A stretch of 8,122 bases of DNA, from positions 1-8,122 of the forward strand of contig CAJTSU010000158.1 in NCBI GenBank assembly GCA_910579055.1, in the 5' to 3' direction. The position numbers were made by a program, and so were the translations under genes. The stretch comes from an uncultured Mailhella sp. (GTDB lineage: Bacteria; Desulfobacterota; Desulfovibrionia; Desulfovibrionales; Desulfovibrionaceae). The notes below the pieces were generated by a model. It had not been told where the DNA came from. It worked only from the letters and a program-made list of their open reading frames with translations, and ran no database searches. This document shows positions 6,166-8,122 of this stretch, piece after piece; positions within the stretch are counted from its first letter, which is position 1, and each line of letters starts with the position of its first letter.

Positions 6166-6496
6166 GATAAAACCCCAAAAAGCAGCTTCATGACTAAGTC
6201 CCCCGCTCACCATACCCACTGTCAGGGATTTGAGAAACCGGTTTGACCGGATACATTTTCTTCAGTCAGCGCCTTGGTCAATAGCTCTTGGTCGTAGGGT
6301 CAGACGAATCAGGATTTGTTCGACAATGACCCGCTCCGCTTTTTCCAGGGCAGCTTCAATGAGAGAATCCGTGCGAGTCCGGCCTTGCAGGGCGGCAGCC
6401 CGGTCAATGGTATCTCGAGCAGAAACATGGATAATTCAGAATTTTGAGACATAGAGGCCTCCTGAAAAATATACACGGTTTTTTGCCGTACAAATC
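6166..6496 (-). pseudogene. Second, decayed TacA-like antitoxin copy with deleted toxin
   Basis: This segment is homologous to 4552-4924. On the - strand it starts at ATG 6452 behind a CAGGAGG site and begins MSQNSELSM like the first copy. A net 25-nt deletion then removes the beta strand and shifts the frame, and a further 1-nt loss occurs in the tail. The central helices (matching RTRTDFLIEAALEK of the first copy) are still readable in another frame. After the antitoxin, only about nine toxin codons remain (MKLLFGVLS) before the similarity ends. The copy has a single CAGTCAG where the first copy has two. It is a dead duplicate, lying in the same orientation as the first copy. Confidence 0.88.
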
Positions 6497-6619
6497 AAGA
6501 ACTGATTGTCTCTTCTGGAAGGGAGGGCTTCAGACCCATCCTCAATATCATTCGGAAATCCACATCATCTTGTCTTATTCTGGCAAGCAAATAGGGCATT
6601 CCATTTGGGTAAGATTTTA

Positions 6620-6930
6620 TTATTGAACTGCATTTGCAAGCTCATCAGTTACTCAACTGTTCAAATTTACCCCGGTGTCGGCAGCTTTTCTGCAATCTTC
6701 TGATGTAACTTTTGTGAAATTCTAATATCAAATCGATCAGTATTGGGCTGTGGGTGAGGACGGTGAGCAGGGCTACCTATTTTTCCCAGATGAACCAGAC
6801 ACGCGAGCCTCGCCCTTCTTTGATGAGCCCACCGTATCCCCGGAACACGCCTTCAATGTCAGCCCAAGGAATGGCAGGGCTGACCGAATCGGCAAATAGG
6901 GCTTCCAAAGTTGCGGTATTTGTTGTCTAT
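6620..6930 (-). pseudogene. hicAB toxin-antitoxin fossil (hicA fused to the hicB tail)
   Basis: Read on the - strand, the relic starts at ATA (6930, a lost ATG) as xDNKYR. After a 2-nt loss it continues TLEALFADSVSPAIPWADIE and, further on, EGRGSRVWF, a clear HicA mRNA-interferase pattern with the Gly-Ser-Arg loop. A TAG and a 1-nt loss precede the HicA hallmark HRPHP (6745-6765). The text then jumps to RFDIRISQKLHQKIAEK and, after another 1-nt loss, AADTGVNLNS, a TGA, and VTDELANAVQ ending at TAA 6620-6622. That is the ribbon-helix-helix end of a HicB antitoxin. A deletion has therefore removed the end of hicA and the start of hicB. With a lost start, two nonsense codons and three frameshifts it cannot be functional. 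Confidence 0.85.
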
Positions 6931-6936
6931 ACTTTA

Positions 6937-6962
6937 TGATCGTACTATCAACAGGTTGTCAA
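6937..6962 (-). promoter_or_regulatory. Relic promoter of the hicAB fossil
   Basis: On the - strand a perfect TTGACA box (6962-6957) is followed after 17 nt by TCATAA, just before the former hicA start at 6930. It may still fire, but no intact gene follows it. Confidence 0.35.
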
Positions 6963-7034
6963 GTCAGCACTAACTTTCTTTTACGTCATTCGGAATAGGT
7001 GGGTAAAAGGAAAAAGTCAGCATAGCCTGCGTGT

Positions 7035-7637
7035 TCACTCTCGACTCAGGCATTCAAAAATCAGTTCATCCAGCAAATCAATGTCACCGGAGATTGTTCC
7101 TTCCATGTATCGTTCATACACTGACATATTATCGGGCGGGTTCAAATTGAGCTTCCAGCCTTTTTCTAAAGCCAGCAGGCGTAAGAATTCGCGCTGGGTA
7201 CGCCCGTTTCCTTCTCTGAACGGATGCAGGTAATTGACGGCATCCAAAATTTCAGCCAGTTTGCGGGATAACAGTTTCTTATGAAGCTGCTCCAACCGCT
7301 TATATTCAGCAATCAATTTGTCAATATAAGAAAGCGCCGTATTGAAACGATAGAGAGGGAAAAACTGTTTTCCGCCCTTGCTTATCTCCACCGTTCGCTT
7401 TTGTCCGGCCCATTCATAAATATCCTGAAATAAATAATGATGAATGGAAAAAAGTGTCTCAGAACCGGTGACCTGGATAGGATTCATCCATAACTCTTGT
7501 GAACGTCGCGCCGTAGCCCCTGCTTCTGCAAATTGCAATGCTTCGTTATCAGTAATGTTCCCAATATTACGCAAGACACCTGTCTGTGGATCAGTGTAAA
7601 TATAATCAGTGTCAACGTAGGTATAGCTATTTGACAT
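7035..7637 (-). CDS. Fic family protein, probable AMP-transferase toxin
   Basis: A Fic domain protein of 200 residues. The catalytic motif HPFREGNGRTQR is complete at 138-149: His138 as base, Phe140, Glu142 for the metal, Gly143-Asn144-Gly145-Arg146 for the ATP phosphates, and Arg149. The flap that holds the target is around SKGGKQFFP (86-94), and IYEWAG (73-78) is a common Fic segment. Such enzymes transfer AMP from ATP to a hydroxyl side chain, and VbhT-like toxins act on DNA gyrase and topoisomerase IV in the cell. The start at ATG 7637 is chosen because the Fic homology begins there and it overlaps the antitoxin gene by 11 nt; a longer frame back to 7805 only shadows that gene. There is no secretion domain at the C-terminus, so it acts as a TA toxin rather than an effector. 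It appears intact. Confidence 0.92.
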   Translation of the reverse strand: MSNSYTYVDTDYIYTDPQTGVLRNIGNITDNEALQFAEAGATARRSQELWMNPIQVTGSETLFSIHHYLFQDIYEWAGQKRTVEISKGGKQFFPLYRFNTALSYIDKLIAEYKRLEQLHKKLLSRKLAEILDAVNYLHPFREGNGRTQREFLRLLALEKGWKLNLNPPDNMSVYERYMEGTISGDIDLLDELIFECLSRE

Positions 7638-7854
7638 ACGCTTTATCCATCGCCGCCCGGATAAACGCATCAAAGCTGATTTTGCCGGTCGTATAGTCGC
7701 GGATGAGCTCAATGCCCCGTCTAGTTGGTTCATAGCCCTCGAACATATTTGAACCGATGGCCGCCGCCGCACTTTCCCAAGCTTCCAGCGAAGGGAAGGG
7801 AACATCCATAATGGTCAGGGCTTCACGGTTTATGGATATGGGAGTATAGGGCAT
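7627..7854 (-). CDS. VbhA-like antitoxin of the Fic toxin
   Basis: A protein of 75 residues immediately upstream of fic, overlapping it by 11 nt so that the two are translationally coupled. It contains the Fic inhibition motif (S/T)xxxE(G/N) as SNMFEG (Ser35 to Gly40), in which Glu39 is expected to pair with the second Arg of the Fic motif and block productive ATP binding. The following YEPTRRGIELIRDYTTGKIS (41-60) matches the helical pattern of VbhA family antitoxins (a Pro, then a Leu/Ile-rich helix, then Gly-x-Ile-Ser). AAGGAG a few bases before ATG 7854 sets the start; an internal ATG at 7809 is also possible. Together with fic this is a class I Fic TA module. No damage was seen. Confidence 0.87.
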   Translation of the reverse strand: MPYTPISINREALTIMDVPFPSLEAWESAAAAIGSNMFEGYEPTRRGIELIRDYTTGKISFDAFIRAAMDKAYVK

Positions 7855-7865
7855 TAAGGCTCCTT

Positions 7866-8056
7866 GTGCTTGTTCCCCATCATAGCAGGCGGAATTTGAG
7901 GCGGCAAGAGAGGCAAAGCCTGCAAGCGCAAGACTCTGAACAAGGTGGTCAGACCAGAACTCCGGTAATAATTCCAGTTTGTTGGTACGGACGTTGGTAT
8001 AAAATTTTTAATATTTTTTTATTTCAATAAAAATAAATAGATGAATTCATAGTCTG
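7866..8056. other. Intergenic region with candidate promoter for the antitoxin-fic operon
   Basis: No gene with a start codon was found, although the antitoxin frame stays open upstream to about 8010. On the - strand TTGAAA (8027-8022) and TTTATA (8003-7998) are spaced 18 nt apart, a possible promoter giving a long leader of more than 120 nt. Next to it, a direct repeat of TTGGTA (7982-7987 and 7994-7999 on +) could be an operator. The stretch 8000-8040 is very AT-rich. Confidence 0.35.
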
Positions 8057-8073
8057 TTCTCCCCTTCGCACCA
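8057..8073 (+). other. tRNA 3'-end fragment, likely island attachment site
   Basis: TTCTCCCCTTCGCACCA reads as the 3' end of a tRNA gene: the last bases of a T-stem, a 7-nt acceptor strand CCTTCGC, the discriminator A and an encoded CCA. The rest of the tRNA is missing upstream, where the sequence is AT-rich island DNA. A matching 5' acceptor would be GCGAAGG, common in leucine tRNAs, but the isotype is a guess. The terminator that follows supports this being the old downstream side of a tRNA gene, which makes it an att site. Confidence 0.55.
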
Positions 8074-8089
8074 AGTAAGAATCCAATCA

Positions 8090-8122
8090 AGTCCCGCAAG
8101 GTTCAAAAAGCCTTGCGGGACT
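8090..8122 (+). terminator. Strong hairpin terminator of the chromosomal tRNA gene
   Basis: AGTCCCGCAAGG (8090-8101) and CCTTGCGGGACT (8111-8122) form a perfect GC-rich 12-bp stem with a 9-nt loop. It starts 17 nt after the CCA of the tRNA fragment. The window ends at the stem, so any T-run lies outside it. Confidence 0.75.

Noticed and set aside
6230..6454. 74-residue + strand frame rich in Arg and Ser
   Set aside because: It is the reverse reading of the decayed antitoxin copy; the first copy shows the same kind of shadow at 4630-4869.
6495..6599. 34-residue frame on the - strand (starting MPYLLARIRQDD)
   Set aside because: No ribosome binding site and no homology recognised; it lies between two pseudogenes and is probably chance.
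7638..7805. Longer N-terminus for the Fic protein starting at 7805
   Set aside because: The added 56 residues are an out-of-frame reading of the antitoxin gene, and Fic homology begins at 7637.
8057..8122. A complete tRNA gene at the right edge
   Set aside because: Only the last 17 bases fit a tRNA; no anticodon or D arm is present upstream.

Overview
The window looks like the distal end of an integrated genomic island in a Gram-negative bacterium. Sec-type signal peptides on two small exported proteins and proteobacterial-style toxin-antitoxin (TA) families point that way. The flavour resembles Desulfovibrionaceae, but this is an inference with low confidence. No integrase is present in the window.

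Left part (about 445-4011, + strand): a compact operon of the His-Xaa-Ser (Hxs) radical-SAM maturation system. The order is a small exported DUF5334-like protein, hxsD, hxsB (radical SAM/SPASM-like), hxsC (second radical SAM), then a short exported precursor of 80 residues whose C-terminus carries six tandem His-X-Ser triplets. The genes overlap or abut (TGATG, TAA-ATG and a 26-nt overlap). Only the precursor has a strong separate Shine-Dalgarno, as expected for a substrate needed in excess over its enzymes. A 14-bp perfect hairpin closes the operon. The Hxs family is known from genomics, but its product chemistry is, as far as I know, undescribed. This is the most exciting system in the window.

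Middle part (4059-6500): a TacA-TacT-like (DUF1778/GNAT) module on the - strand. Its antitoxin is cut short by a perfect 7-bp tandem duplication, and several usually conserved glycines of its toxin are replaced. Next come a 124-bp MITE-like element with 18-bp inverted repeats and 11-bp flanking direct repeats, then a very AT-rich gene for a membrane-anchored protein of unknown function. After that lies a second, decayed copy of the antitoxin gene whose toxin is almost wholly deleted.

Right part (6620-8122): a heavily degraded hicAB fossil (hicA fused by deletion to the ribbon-helix-helix tail of hicB) and an apparently intact VbhA-like antitoxin/Fic AMP-transferase pair. The window ends with a sequence matching the 3' end of a tRNA gene ending in CCA, followed 17 nt later by a strong terminator hairpin. 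That is the arrangement expected at the att site of an island inserted into a tRNA gene.

Overall, an intact peptide/protein-modification operon sits beside a cluster of living and dead toxin-antitoxin modules, probably accumulated as stability or defence functions of the island.
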